64,000 nucleotides of DNA, taken from Pigmentiphaga sp. (GTDB taxonomy: Bacteria; Pseudomonadota; Gammaproteobacteria; Burkholderiales; Burkholderiaceae_B). Location of the stretch: assembly GCA_023228945.1 (NCBI GenBank), contig JALOAI010000003.1, positions 124,001 to 188,000 of the forward strand, in the 5' to 3' direction. Each line of letters opens with the position of its first letter. Position 1 is the stretch's first letter. The notes under the pieces were generated by a model. It was not told where the DNA came from. It was given only the letters and a program-made list of their open reading frames with translations, and searched no databases. This document shows, one piece after another, positions 17,359 through 27,820 of this stretch. The translations under genes and the position numbers were made by a program.

Positions 17359-18159
17359 ATGAAAATCTCGTCGAAGCCCTTGCAGTCCGACCCCCGGAGC
17401 GGCGAGGGGGCTCAGTTGCTGCATCGCACCTTCCGCGTGCTGCGCGCGCTGTCGGCGCGGCACCGCACGGGCTGGCGGCTTTCCGAGCTTGCGGCCTATT
17501 GCGACCTGCACCATTCCACTACCCACCGCATCTTGGCGGGGCTGATCCAGGAAGAAATGGTGGTGCGCGATCCGGTAACGCGGCGCTATGGGCTGGGACG
17601 GCTGGCGTTCGAACTCGGCGTTGCGGCAACCACCCGCTACGACTGGAAGTCGCTGGGCGCCGCCGCGTTGGACCGCTTGGCGCAACGCACGGGCGATACC
17701 GCCTTCTTCAATCTGCGCAGCGGCCACGAATCCGTCTGCATCGACCGCCGCGAAGGCGGCTACCCCCTGAAGGCGCTGGCCGTCGAGGTGGGCGCCCGGC
17801 GCCCCTTGTGCGTATCGGCCGGCGGCGCGGCCATCCTGGGCCGGCTGAGCGACGACGAGGTGGGCACCATGCTGGCGGCCAGCATGCCCTACCTGGAACG
17901 CTTTGCGGCGCCGCGCATGGAAGCGGTGCGGCGCATGCTGGGAGAATCGCGCCGCCTGGGATATGGCTACAACCGCGAAATGATCATCCCGGGCGTGTGC
18001 GCGCTTGGCGTCGCCGTTACGGGGCGCGACGGCGCTCCGGTGGCCGCGCTCAGCGTCGCGATGGTTACCTCCCGCCTGAAGGGCAAGCGGCGGGCGGAAG
18101 TCCACCAACTGCTGGCGCACGAGGCCGACGAGCTGACGCGCCTGTTGCAGGCGCGCTAA
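17359..18159 (+). CDS. IclR-family transcriptional regulator
   Basis: The 266-residue regulator has an N-terminal winged helix (LHRTFRVLRALSARHRTGWRLSELAAYCDLHHSTTHRILAGL) and an IclR effector domain (NLRSGHESVCIDRREGGYPLKAL, RRPLCVSAGGAAILG). The start is uncertain: in-frame ATGs at 17305 and 17341 would add 18 or 6 residues, and no strong ribosome binding site decides. It is divergent from the FAD oxidoreductase and Bug receptor genes and probably controls them in response to their substrate. Confidence 0.88.
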   Translation: MKISSKPLQSDPRSGEGAQLLHRTFRVLRALSARHRTGWRLSELAAYCDLHHSTTHRILAGLIQEEMVVRDPVTRRYGLGRLAFELGVAATTRYDWKSLGAAALDRLAQRTGDTAFFNLRSGHESVCIDRREGGYPLKALAVEVGARRPLCVSAGGAAILGRLSDDEVGTMLAASMPYLERFAAPRMEAVRRMLGESRRLGYGYNREMIIPGVCALGVAVTGRDGAPVAALSVAMVTSRLKGKRRAEVHQLLAHEADELTRLLQAR

Positions 18160-18287
18160 GGTGTGACCGGCGTATGATGAGCTGGCCCTCAATCCCGGTT
18201 TTCGGCGCACCGCCCAGGCTGCGGCGCTGCCGAAAAGACGATAACGGTATTAATATGTCGCCCGTGAGATATTCATGCAGTGATTCC

Positions 18288-18310
18288 GCAGCCCCCTAGG
18301 TCGGGGCTGC
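18288..18310 (+). terminator. Hairpin between iclR-type gene and aspA
   Basis: An 8-bp perfect stem, GCAGCCCC paired with GGGGCTGC, encloses a 7-nt loop. A T-rich stretch follows. It could terminate the regulator transcript or lie in the aspA leader, 34 bp before the aspA start. Confidence 0.5.
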
Positions 18311-18343
18311 TTCCATTTCAGGTTTGACGATAAGGTAGTAAAG

Positions 18344-19777
<1,434 letters not shown>

Positions 19778-19789
19778 ATCTTCACGGCG

Positions 19790-19827
19790 CCTCCAAACCC
19801 CGGTGATCTGATACTCCGGGGCGGAGG
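19790..19827. terminator. Hairpin between aspA and higA (convergent)
   Basis: An outer stem CCTCC/GGAGG and an inner stem CCCCGG/CCGGGG form a long interrupted hairpin with a 12-nt loop. It lies between the convergent aspA and higA genes and could terminate both. There is no T-run. Confidence 0.5.
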
Positions 19828-19859
19828 GCTGGGCACCAGGAGCTCCGTGGCCGGACGGG

Positions 19860-20177
19860 CTAGACGGATTCCAGTTCGCCCTGTCGAGGTTCCACGGTGC
19901 GCAGAGTAGCTTGAAGGACTTCGTCAAGCTCGGCGCTGCGTAAATCGAAGCGCGTTTGCAGCGTGAGCCACGACTGCGCATCGCCGCCGAAATAACGGCT
20001 CAGGCGCAATGCCGTATCGGCCGTGACGCCGCGTCGTTCAAGCACGATATCGTTGATCCGCGAAGCCGGCACCCGGAGTTGGCGGGCGAGGGCGTTGGCG
20101 CTCATGCGCAAAGGCTTCAGGTAATCCTCGCGCAGCACCTCGCCGGGATGGACGGGGCGCATACCGTTTTTCATCAT
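19860..20177 (-). CDS. higA: HigA-family antitoxin
   Basis: The 105-residue XRE-type protein contains the hallmark RPVHPGEVLREDYLKPL followed by a helix-turn-helix (MSANALARQLRVPASRINDIV) and ERRGVTADTALRLSRYFGG, typical of HigA antitoxins. It binds the toxin and represses the operon. The gene lies 45 nt downstream of the toxin gene, the toxin-first order expected for higBA. AGAGG lies upstream of two consecutive ATG codons, so the exact start is 20177 or 20174. Confidence 0.88.
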   Translation of the reverse strand: MMKNGMRPVHPGEVLREDYLKPLRMSANALARQLRVPASRINDIVLERRGVTADTALRLSRYFGGDAQSWLTLQTRFDLRSAELDEVLQATLRTVEPRQGELESV

Positions 20178-20222
20178 GGTTTGGTACCTCTAGGCCATGC
20201 CAAGTCACGAGTGGGTGGGCGG

Positions 20223-20504
20223 CTAATGATAGTCGACGATTTCGACGTCGGCCGGCCCGTCGTCGGTCCATCGAAAACAGAGACGCCACTGATCATTGAG
20301 ACGGATACTGTACTGACCCGCACGATCACCGCTCAGCTTCTCTAGGTGGTTACCCGGCGGACTTCGTAAGAAACTCAACGTGTTGGCCGAGTCCAGCTGA
20401 GTCAGCTTTCGCTCGGCGACTCGTTGAATGTTGGCGAAGTGGCGTGAGTACCCAGTAGTAAACAGCCGCTCGGTATCCGGGCAATTGAAGGAGACGATCG
20501 CCAT
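20223..20504 (-). CDS. higB: HigB-family (RelE superfamily) toxin
   Basis: The 93-residue protein has the family features FNCPDTERLFTTG, the central AERKLTQLDSANTLSFLRSPPGNHLEKLSG and the end YSIRLNDQWRLCFRW..EIVDYH. HigB cleaves mRNA at the ribosome. The chosen ATG at 20504 follows an inverted repeat that could be the operator. The pair lies just upstream of, and divergent from, the cas operon and may have travelled with it. Confidence 0.87.
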   Translation of the reverse strand: MAIVSFNCPDTERLFTTGYSRHFANIQRVAERKLTQLDSANTLSFLRSPPGNHLEKLSGDRAGQYSIRLNDQWRLCFRWTDDGPADVEIVDYH

Positions 20505-20811
20505 TTTATATCGTTTACCGGTATCAGGTAAGTGTTGTGGCGCGCAAACGCTGTCTGTGGGGCCTTGCGAACACTGTGGTGGGGGTCTCAAAGGGTAGCG
20601 CGATGAATTGTCCGTTACTGAAAGTGTGTAACCAACGGACACTTTGGCGACTGCCTGCACGGCAGAAAGGCGAATCTGGCTGGCGCCCTCGCACATGATT
20701 TTCTAAGCTGCTTTTACAGCAGTAAGATAATTATTGCGCCCTCGCATATGATGGAGAAATTAAGGTTTTCCCGAATAGGCTGGACCCTAGCGTTCGATTA
20801 AATCGTTCTGT
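20505..20811. promoter_or_regulatory. Divergent region between higBA and the cas operon
   Basis: This 307-bp region must hold the promoter of the cas operon. It contains a 17-bp direct repeat, GCGCCCTCGCAYATGAT, at 20683-20699 and 20736-20752 with one mismatch and start-to-start spacing of 53 bp. The second copy lies 59 bp before cas1. It could be a regulator site; no protein is implied. No gene is supported here. Confidence 0.4.
20515..20531 (-). promoter_or_regulatory. Candidate higBA operator
   Basis: The inverted repeat TTACC-N7-GGTAA lies 10 bp upstream of the higB start, where an autoregulatory HigA site is expected. Operator function is inferred from position. Confidence 0.45.
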
Positions 20812-21816
20812 ATGAACGACATCGCCCCCTCAGACCTAAAAAGCATCCTGCACTCCAAGCGGGCCAATATCTATTACTTGGAACATTGCCGGGTGCTGGT
20901 CAACGGCGGCCGCGTCGAGTATGTAACCGACGCCGGCAAGCGTTCGTTGTACTGGAATATTCCCATTGCCAACACCACCAGTATCTTGTTGGGCACGGGC
21001 ACGTCCATCACCCAGGCCGCGATGCGCGAATTGGCAAAGGCCGGTGTGCTGGTGGGCTTTTGCGGCGGGGGTGGAACACCTTTGTTCACGGCCAACGAAG
21101 TGGACGTGGAGGTGGCATGGCTGAGTCCTCAAAGCGAATACCGACCCACCGAGTATCTGCAAGCCTGGGTACGCTTTTGGTTCGATGACGAACTGAGGTT
21201 GATGGCCGCCAAGGCGTTACAGCAAGCACGTGTGCAGCGCTTGCGCCAGGAGTGGCGGCATCGTCAGTTGCACGAGGCTGGCTTCGACGTCGAGACCGCC
21301 CGGTTGGACGAAGCGCTCGACCGCACCTTACGCCAGATTCAGGTGGCCGAGGACACGACCAGTTTGCTGACGGAAGAGGCGCGGTTGACCAAGCTGTTGT
21401 TCAAGCTCGCGGTCGACACGGTCGGTTATGGCGAATTCACCCGTGCCAAGCGGGGTTCCGGCACGGATCCAGCCAACCGTTTTCTGGATCACGGCAACTA
21501 TCTGGCTTATGGCCTGGGAGCGACGGCTTGCTGGGTGCTGGGGCTGCCGCACGGCCTGGCGGTGCTGCATGGCAAAACGCGGCGGGGCGGATTGGTGTTC
21601 GACGTAGCGGATCTGGTGAAGGACGCGAGTATCCTGCCCCAGGCTTTTTTGTCGGCCATGCGTGGCGATGATGAGCAGCAGTTCCGTCGCAACTGCATCG
21701 AGGCGTTGACGCGTGGCGAGTCTCTGGATTTCATGATCGATACGGTCAAAGAAACGGCCGTCGGCATGGCACGCCTGGCAGAAGCGCACGGCCAGGGCCA
21801 GGGCGGGGCGGCGTGA
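20812..21816 (+). CDS. cas1: CRISPR-associated endonuclease Cas1, type I-F
   Basis: This 334-residue integrase subunit, with Cas2, inserts new spacers at the leader end of the array. The metal-binding residues are visible as E189 (LTEEARL), H253 (AVLHGKT), D264 and D267 (VFDVADL), each one position before the P. aeruginosa equivalents. The start SDLKSILHSKRANIYYLEHCRVLVNGGRVEY is typical of type I-F. It is the first gene of the operon, and its TGA overlaps the GTG start of cas2-3. Confidence 0.97.
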   Translation: MNDIAPSDLKSILHSKRANIYYLEHCRVLVNGGRVEYVTDAGKRSLYWNIPIANTTSILLGTGTSITQAAMRELAKAGVLVGFCGGGGTPLFTANEVDVEVAWLSPQSEYRPTEYLQAWVRFWFDDELRLMAAKALQQARVQRLRQEWRHRQLHEAGFDVETARLDEALDRTLRQIQVAEDTTSLLTEEARLTKLLFKLAVDTVGYGEFTRAKRGSGTDPANRFLDHGNYLAYGLGATACWVLGLPHGLAVLHGKTRRGGLVFDVADLVKDASILPQAFLSAMRGDDEQQFRRNCIEALTRGESLDFMIDTVKETAVGMARLAEAHGQGQGGAA

Positions 21817-24800
21817 ATGTTCTGCTGATTTCCCAGTGCAACAAGCGCGCCCTGACGGAGACGCGCCGGATCCTCGACCAGTTTGCCGAGCGGCGCGGCG
21901 AGCGTACATGGCAAACAGCAATCACGCAGGCGGGACTGGATACCTTGCGCAAGCTATTGCGTAGAACGGCACGCAAGAACACGGCAGTGGCTTGCCACTG
22001 GATCCGCGGCATCAACCATAGCGAGTTGCTGTGGATCGTGGGCGATGCCAGGCAGTTCAACGCCGAAGGCGCGGTGCCAACCAATACGACGGTACGCGAT
22101 GTCCTGCGGCGCAAGGACGAGAACGACTGGCATAGCCTGGCCCTCATACGTCAGCTGACGGCCTTGGCGGCGCTTCTGCACGACCTTGGCAAGGCCTGCG
22201 TGGCGTTCCAAGCGCGTTTGGACGGTGGCCGGCGGCATGATAAGAACCGTTACCGACACGAGTGGATCTCCGTGCGCTTGTTCCAAGCCTTCGTTGGCCA
22301 AGACGATGATGCGGCCTGGTTGCAGCGGTTGGTCGATGGTGGCGGCGAGAGTGTGGACGAGGCGGTTTATGAGGCGCTTTGGAGGGATCACGCGAGTGGT
22401 CGTTTATTGCGTGATGGCCTCGACGCCGCCGCCACTCAGGACAAGCCCTTTGCCTTGAATGGCCTGCCTCCACTGGCGCGAGCTGTCGCCTGGCTGGTGT
22501 TTACGCACCATCGTCTTCCGGCATTACCGCGCAGCAGTACCGAGACCAGCGAAGCGAAGCTCTGGCATGGTCGGCGGCTTGGCAGCGTGAACGGCGCGGA
22601 GTTGTCTGGTGCGATCCACCGAATGGATGCGGACTGGAACGAGCCTTGGATACAGGGCCCTGCAGCCATGAGTCGCACCGATATCGAGCCTTATTGGACG
22701 TTCGCTCATGGCTTGCCGGTGAGCACTCCTTTGTGGCGCAAGCGCGCGGCACGCATTGCGCAAAGCCTGCTCAAAAGCCTTCGGCTTGGTGGGGACAGCT
22801 TGAGGGATCCGTTTGTCATGCATATGTCGCGGCTGGCGCTGATGCTGGCGGACCACCATTACTCCAGTCTCAAGGATGAGACGAAACGGGTGCGAGGAAC
22901 CAAAAACTACCCGCTATTTGCCAATACCGATCGCACGACGGGCGCTCGCCTGCAGCGCCTGGATGAACACCTGCTGGGCGTGGAGCTGCATGCCAGCCAC
23001 CTGGTGTATGCCCTGCCCAGCTTCGCGGGTCAATTGCCTCATCTGGTGCGGCATCGGGGCTTGAAGCAACGTAGCAAGAATCCCTTGTTTCAGTGGCAGG
23101 ATAAGGCTGCCGATCTGGCTGCCGGCGTGCGTGGGCGGGCGGTGGATCATGGCGCTTTCATCGTCAACATGGCTTCCACCGGTTGCGGCAAAACCTTGGG
23201 CAATGCGCGCATCATGAATGCCTTGGCCGATCCGGCCCGGGGCCTGCGTTGTGCGTTTGCGATTGGTCTGCGCACGCTGACCTTGCAGACTGGCCGTAGT
23301 TTTCAGCAGGCGCTGGGCTTGGGCGACGACGAGTTGGCCATTCAGGTTGGGGGGGCCGCCAGTCGCGAGTTATTTGAATACTATGAACAATTGGCGGAAC
23401 AATCCGGCTCGGCCTCGAGCCAGGGTCTGCTCGATGAGACCACCCATGTCGTATTCGAGGGCAATGATCGGCATCCCGTCCTGGATCATTTGGGGAATGA
23501 GGCCAATGCCCGCCGAATGCTGACCGCGCCCCTGCTGGTCTGTACGGTGGATCATCTGACTCCCGCTACCGAGAGCCTGCGTGGCGGCCGCCAGATTGCG
23601 CCCATGCTGCGCTTGCTCAGCGGCGATCTGGTGTTGGACGAGCCAGATGATTTCGACTTGGCCGATCTGCCGGCGCTGACTCGTCTGGTCCATTGGGCGG
23701 GGCTATTGGGTGCGCGCGTGTTGTTGTCGTCGGCCACCTTACCTGCTGCGTTGGTCGAAGGTTTATTTCTGGCTTATCGGGAAGGGCGTCATTGGTATCA
23801 GAAGAACCGTGGCCAGCGTCCTGGCGAAGTTCCCGATATCTGCTGCCTCTGGGTGGACGAATTTAGCCAAGAGCATGCCGATTGTGCGGATGCCAAAGAC
23901 TTTCACCAGCGGCATCTGACTTTTGCTCGGCGGCGTGACGAGAAGCTGGGCGCTCAGCCCGTGCGGCGCCGGGCTGCGTTATTGCCCTTGCCTCACGGGC
24001 TGGGGGGCGTTGACCGGAGCGAGCGTCGCACTCGCTTTGCCGGGGTGCTGCGAGATGCGGCGCTGTCTTTGCATGCTCAACACCATAGTGTGGACCCGCA
24101 CAGCGGCAAGCGGGTCAGCTTCGGGCTGATCCGCATGGCAAACATCGACCCCTTGTTCGACGTGGCCCTGGCGCTGTTCCGGCATGGGGTGTCGCAGGGC
24201 GTTCATATTCATTTGTGCGTGTACCACTCGCAATATCCCTTGTTTATCCGTTCGGCCATCGAGCAGCGGCTGGACACGACATTGAACCGTCGCGATGAGA
24301 ACGCGGTGTTCGACCTGCCGGAGGTGCGCCTGGCACTCGACGCCGAGGCGGCGCAGGATCAGTTGTTCATCGTGCTCGGTTCACCCGTCACCGAGGTGGG
24401 ACGAGATCATGATTACGATTGGGCCGTGGTCGAACCTTCATCGATGCGCTCGTTGATCCAGTTGGCTGGGCGGGTGCTGCGCCACAGGCAGCATAAGGTT
24501 GTGGCACGCCCCAATCTGTTGCTGTGCAACACCAACCTTCGCCATTTCGATCAGCCGGACAAGCCGGCATTCTGTCGCCCTGGTTTTGAAAGTGAGGAGT
24601 TCCCCTTGCGTCCTCATACGCTTGAAGCATTGCTGGCGCCCTGGCTGGATGGGCAGGGCCGGATGCCGGTCGATGCCCGCCCGCGCATTCTGCCGCGTTC
24701 AATGGCAGAGCGCGTGCCGGGTGGCAGTTTGGTGGATCTGGAACATGCCAGGATGGAGGCCCAGATGCTGCTTCCCAAACCGGCATCGGCTCCGGTTCGA

Positions 24801-25259
24801 CGCAATCGCTTGGCAACCCAGCGTCCGGAGCCGGACACTCCGACTACCTTGAATGCCAGTAGCTTCTGGCACCGTGAGCAGGCCAGCCTGACCGGCTTTT
24901 TGCAGCAAGTGCAGCCCTTTCGGGAGGACGCGAGGCCAGACGTGGAGGTTGTTCTGCTGCCGGATGATGATGGCGAAGACTACGCCTTGTGCCGAGTGGC
25001 GGAAGGCGAGAGGAAATGGCAGGAGCTCTATGTCAGGATCGACGGCAGCCTCAATCATCGGATCGACGACGAAATGGTAAGAGGCCAAGGAATCTCCCCT
25101 TGGGGAAAGATGGATCTGATGTCGATGATGGTTGCGCAAGCGGACGATATGGAGTTGCCGCTGGATGTGTTCGCCAGGAAATACGCGCGCGCCAGCCTGC
25201 CGCAGAACAACCAAGGGTGGCGCTGGCATCCGGTACTGGGGTTCTCCCAAAAGATTTGA
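21813..25259 (+). CDS. cas3: Cas2-Cas3 fusion helicase-nuclease, type I-F
   Basis: This 1148-residue fusion is the hallmark of type I-F. Residues 1-95 form the Cas2 domain (MNVLLISQCNKRALTETRRIL). The HD nuclease starts with H123-D124 (AALLHDLGK). The helicase has Walker A STGCGKT (K460) and a DE pair at D609-E610 in LVLDEPDDFD, an SSATLP motif near 640, and motif VI-like QLAGRVLRHRQ near 885. With Cas1 it forms the adaptation complex, and when recruited by the Csy complex it degrades target DNA. The start is GTG, overlapping the cas1 stop by 4 nt. No frameshift was found. Confidence 0.96.
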   Translation: MNVLLISQCNKRALTETRRILDQFAERRGERTWQTAITQAGLDTLRKLLRRTARKNTAVACHWIRGINHSELLWIVGDARQFNAEGAVPTNTTVRDVLRRKDENDWHSLALIRQLTALAALLHDLGKACVAFQARLDGGRRHDKNRYRHEWISVRLFQAFVGQDDDAAWLQRLVDGGGESVDEAVYEALWRDHASGRLLRDGLDAAATQDKPFALNGLPPLARAVAWLVFTHHRLPALPRSSTETSEAKLWHGRRLGSVNGAELSGAIHRMDADWNEPWIQGPAAMSRTDIEPYWTFAHGLPVSTPLWRKRAARIAQSLLKSLRLGGDSLRDPFVMHMSRLALMLADHHYSSLKDETKRVRGTKNYPLFANTDRTTGARLQRLDEHLLGVELHASHLVYALPSFAGQLPHLVRHRGLKQRSKNPLFQWQDKAADLAAGVRGRAVDHGAFIVNMASTGCGKTLGNARIMNALADPARGLRCAFAIGLRTLTLQTGRSFQQALGLGDDELAIQVGGAASRELFEYYEQLAEQSGSASSQGLLDETTHVVFEGNDRHPVLDHLGNEANARRMLTAPLLVCTVDHLTPATESLRGGRQIAPMLRLLSGDLVLDEPDDFDLADLPALTRLVHWAGLLGARVLLSSATLPAALVEGLFLAYREGRHWYQKNRGQRPGEVPDICCLWVDEFSQEHADCADAKDFHQRHLTFARRRDEKLGAQPVRRRAALLPLPHGLGGVDRSERRTRFAGVLRDAALSLHAQHHSVDPHSGKRVSFGLIRMANIDPLFDVALALFRHGVSQGVHIHLCVYHSQYPLFIRSAIEQRLDTTLNRRDENAVFDLPEVRLALDAEAAQDQLFIVLGSPVTEVGRDHDYDWAVVEPSSMRSLIQLAGRVLRHRQHKVVARPNLLLCNTNLRHFDQPDKPAFCRPGFESEEFPLRPHTLEALLAPWLDGQGRMPVDARPRILPRSMAERVPGGSLVDLEHARMEAQMLLPKPASAPVRRNRLATQRPEPDTPTTLNASSFWHREQASLTGFLQQVQPFREDARPDVEVVLLPDDDGEDYALCRVAEGERKWQELYVRIDGSLNHRIDDEMVRGQGISPWGKMDLMSMMVAQADDMELPLDVFARKYARASLPQNNQGWRWHPVLGFSQKI

Positions 25260-25330
25260 GCCTGGCAAGAGAGGGTCGTCGCGGAGTCATATAGCCTTAT
25301 TCGAAGTTATCGATTATTATGCGCAAATAG

Positions 25331-25360
25331 TTACAAATAATGTGGTTTTATTACTATATT
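25331..25360 (+). promoter_or_regulatory. Candidate internal promoter ahead of csy1
   Basis: The 118-bp gap between cas2-3 and csy1 is markedly AT-rich. It contains TTACAA (25331-25336) and TATATT (25355-25360) separated by 18 bp. A start about 7 nt later would give a very short leader before the GGAG at 25369. This would let the Csy complex be expressed independently of cas1 and cas2-3. Confidence 0.35.
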
Positions 25361-25377
25361 TTGGCTCTGGAGAATCT

Positions 25378-26748
25378 ATGCAAGACACCCTGGGTCCCGA
25401 AGGTACTCGTCGCATACGAGCCTCGATCGCGACGTTTCTCCAAGATCGTCTCCAAGCCAGACTCGACAAACTGACACTCGAGGATCCCAAACGGGCCGAA
25501 CTGATTGCGCAGTTTGAGCCGGATATGTGGTTGGAAGACGCCGCGCGGCGAGTTCGCCAGATCCAGGCTGTCACCCATGCGCTCAAGCCCATTCACCCCG
25601 ATGCGCGTGGTACCAACTTATACGTGGTGCCGTCGCAACTACCGTCGCTGGATCTGGTGGGGAGCCACGTTCTGGGTCAAGGGTTTGTCAGCGATGTGGT
25701 GGGCAATGCGGCGGCGCTTGATGTTTATAAGTTTCTAAGGCTGCAAATCAATGGCCGCAGTCTGCTCGATGGTTTGCTGGCCGATGATCCGGTCGTGGTA
25801 CGGGCGCTCAGCGACGATCCAAAAAAAGCTAAAGCGTGGCAAATCGCATTCGTCGGATTGACACAGGGCAAAGATGGGGCGCTGGCCAGCCATGCACTGG
25901 CCAAGCAGGTATATTGGCTGGCAGGCGAGGATGCTGCGGACGACGCGCAATACCATTTGCTGGCACCGCTCTACGCCACATCTCTGGCCCATGCCGTGCA
26001 TGGCGTCTTGCAGGAAGACCGTTTTGGCGAGACCAATAAGGCGGCCCGTGCAGCTCGGCGAGCAGGTGAGGAGCACGCTGATGCACTACGCGAGTATCCC
26101 GGCTTGGCTGTACGGAAATTTGGTGGCACAAAACCACAGAATATCTCGCAGTTAAATTCGGAGCGTGGCGGGGTCAATTACCTTTTTGCCTCTCTGCCTC
26201 CGCAATGGCGTCCTCGAAAACTACGGCAGCCCTGGGGCGTGACCTCGGTGATAGACCAGATGCTGTTACACCGGGACGGTGTGCGCCCCACGGTGCGGGC
26301 GCTATTGCGATTTCTTCTCGCCCAACCTCCGTCCAATGTCGATACTCGCGACCGGGTAGACGGTTATGTGTCCAGCTTGATCGACGAATTGGTCATCATG
26401 GCAACCGAGCTTCAGCAGGGCTGGCCCGACGGCTGGACGGCTGATGCTCGCTGCGAACTGGTGCCAGAGGAGCAGCTCTGGCTCGATCCCGCGAGGGCGG
26501 AAGACGACGAAGTCTTCCGGCGTCAGTGGATGCAGATGGATTGGCCGGCGCAAGTGGGACATCGTTTTGGCAATTGGCTCAATGCGCAATTGTCTGGCCG
26601 GCTCCCGGTGGGGGAGGCGGAACAACGCCAGTGGCGCAGGGAGCTTTTGGTGGATGAGTCCGAACACGGTTGGGCACAGCGCCTGCATGAAGCGCGCACT
26701 TGTCTCGATGCACCGCATTACATTCCGACGCGGATGGGGGTGATATGA
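25378..26748 (+). CDS. csy1: Type I-F Cascade large subunit Csy1 (Cas8f)
   Basis: The 456-residue protein is the large subunit of the Csy surveillance complex, which contacts the PAM and the crRNA 5' handle with Csy2. Family features include the early helical region IRASIATFLQDRLQARLDKL, HPDARGTNLYV, GNAAALDVYKFLRL and LAVRKFGGTKPQNISQLNSERGG. The ATG at 25378 follows GGAG by 5 nt. The open frame extends further upstream but overlaps cas2-3 and lacks similarity. Its stop overlaps the csy2 start as ATGA. Confidence 0.94.
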   Translation: MQDTLGPEGTRRIRASIATFLQDRLQARLDKLTLEDPKRAELIAQFEPDMWLEDAARRVRQIQAVTHALKPIHPDARGTNLYVVPSQLPSLDLVGSHVLGQGFVSDVVGNAAALDVYKFLRLQINGRSLLDGLLADDPVVVRALSDDPKKAKAWQIAFVGLTQGKDGALASHALAKQVYWLAGEDAADDAQYHLLAPLYATSLAHAVHGVLQEDRFGETNKAARAARRAGEEHADALREYPGLAVRKFGGTKPQNISQLNSERGGVNYLFASLPPQWRPRKLRQPWGVTSVIDQMLLHRDGVRPTVRALLRFLLAQPPSNVDTRDRVDGYVSSLIDELVIMATELQQGWPDGWTADARCELVPEEQLWLDPARAEDDEVFRRQWMQMDWPAQVGHRFGNWLNAQLSGRLPVGEAEQRQWRRELLVDESEHGWAQRLHEARTCLDAPHYIPTRMGVI

Positions 26749-27785
26749 CGACGGCTACTCGAGATCCGCAGGGCCTTTTGATCCTCCCTTATCTCCGCAT
26801 TCAGAATGCCAATGCGATTTCCAGCCCGATGACGCACGGCTTTCCGTCGTTGACGGCTTTCCTGGGCCTGATGTGGGCCTTGGACCGCAAGTTGGCCGCA
26901 GCGGGTATTCCATTGGTGCCCGAGAAGATCGGGGTGATCTGCCATGGCTACGAGGAACAGGTGAACGACGGTTACGTCAGGACGTTTCGTCTGACGCGCA
27001 ACCCAGTGGACAAAGACGGGAGCACGGCGGCAATCGTGGAGGAGGGCCGGATTCACCTGGACATCACCCTGGTCTTCCAGGTTGATGGCGGCGATGCTGC
27101 CAGCGAGAATCATCTTCTTTTTCAAGAGAGCGATGAGCGACGCCGGGAGGTCGCCTGGCAGGTGCGCGATATCGTTGGCTCCATGCGGGTCGCGGGCGGT
27201 ACGGTCCTGCCGCCGGGCAAACGTGCTCAGCCGCAGATCCTGGCCTGGCCCGACACGCCGGAAGAACAAGCGAAGGAGTTCCGCAAGTTGCGCCGCCGTT
27301 GGCTACCCGGTTTTGCGCTGGTGAGCCGTGATGACCTCTTACAACGACACTGGCAGACGTTGCGGGAGCGGGAGCCTGCCTCGACGGTGCTGGATGCCTG
27401 GTTGGATCTCTCCCGTTTCAATTACCGCAGCGAGAGGGATGAGCAAGGCAAGGTCGAGTGGAAGCACGATCGTCCCGCAGGCGGGGGTTGGATCGTACCG
27501 ATCCCGGCAGGATACGCTGCTTTGTCACCGTTGTATGAAGGGGGGAAAGTGGCCAACGCGCGCGATGGCAAGACGCCGTTTCGCTTTGTCGAAGGTGTGT
27601 ATTCCATTGGCCAATGGATCAGTCCGCACCGATTGCGGCAGGTGCAGGATCTGTTCTGGTGGCCGGATTATCAACCCGATGCCGGACTTTACCGTTGCCG
27701 TAATGGTTACACGCCGTCGGAGACAAATGAGGACGACGTCCCCGCATCTTCGATGCCGCCGTTCGAGAACACCTCAAGCATCTGA
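26745..27785 (+). CDS. csy2: Type I-F Cascade subunit Csy2 (Cas5f)
   Basis: The 346-residue protein begins GLLILPYLRIQNANAISSPMTHGFPSLTAFLGLMWAL, the typical Csy2 start. It pairs with Csy1 at the foot of the complex and binds the crRNA 5' handle. The start at 26745 overlaps the csy1 stop by 4 nt, indicating translational coupling. The C-terminus ends in an acidic, flexible tail. Confidence 0.95.
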   Translation: MTTATRDPQGLLILPYLRIQNANAISSPMTHGFPSLTAFLGLMWALDRKLAAAGIPLVPEKIGVICHGYEEQVNDGYVRTFRLTRNPVDKDGSTAAIVEEGRIHLDITLVFQVDGGDAASENHLLFQESDERRREVAWQVRDIVGSMRVAGGTVLPPGKRAQPQILAWPDTPEEQAKEFRKLRRRWLPGFALVSRDDLLQRHWQTLREREPASTVLDAWLDLSRFNYRSERDEQGKVEWKHDRPAGGGWIVPIPAGYAALSPLYEGGKVANARDGKTPFRFVEGVYSIGQWISPHRLRQVQDLFWWPDYQPDAGLYRCRNGYTPSETNEDDVPASSMPPFENTSSI

Positions 27786-27820
27786 ACACTGATCTGTCGT
27801 TATTGGAAAAGGATTCCGTC

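Noticed and set aside
19860..20504. higBA considered as an anti-CRISPR and Aca-type regulator pair because it borders the cas operon
   Set aside because: Both proteins match HigB and HigA well, in the standard order and with an operator-like repeat. Nothing indicates anti-CRISPR function.
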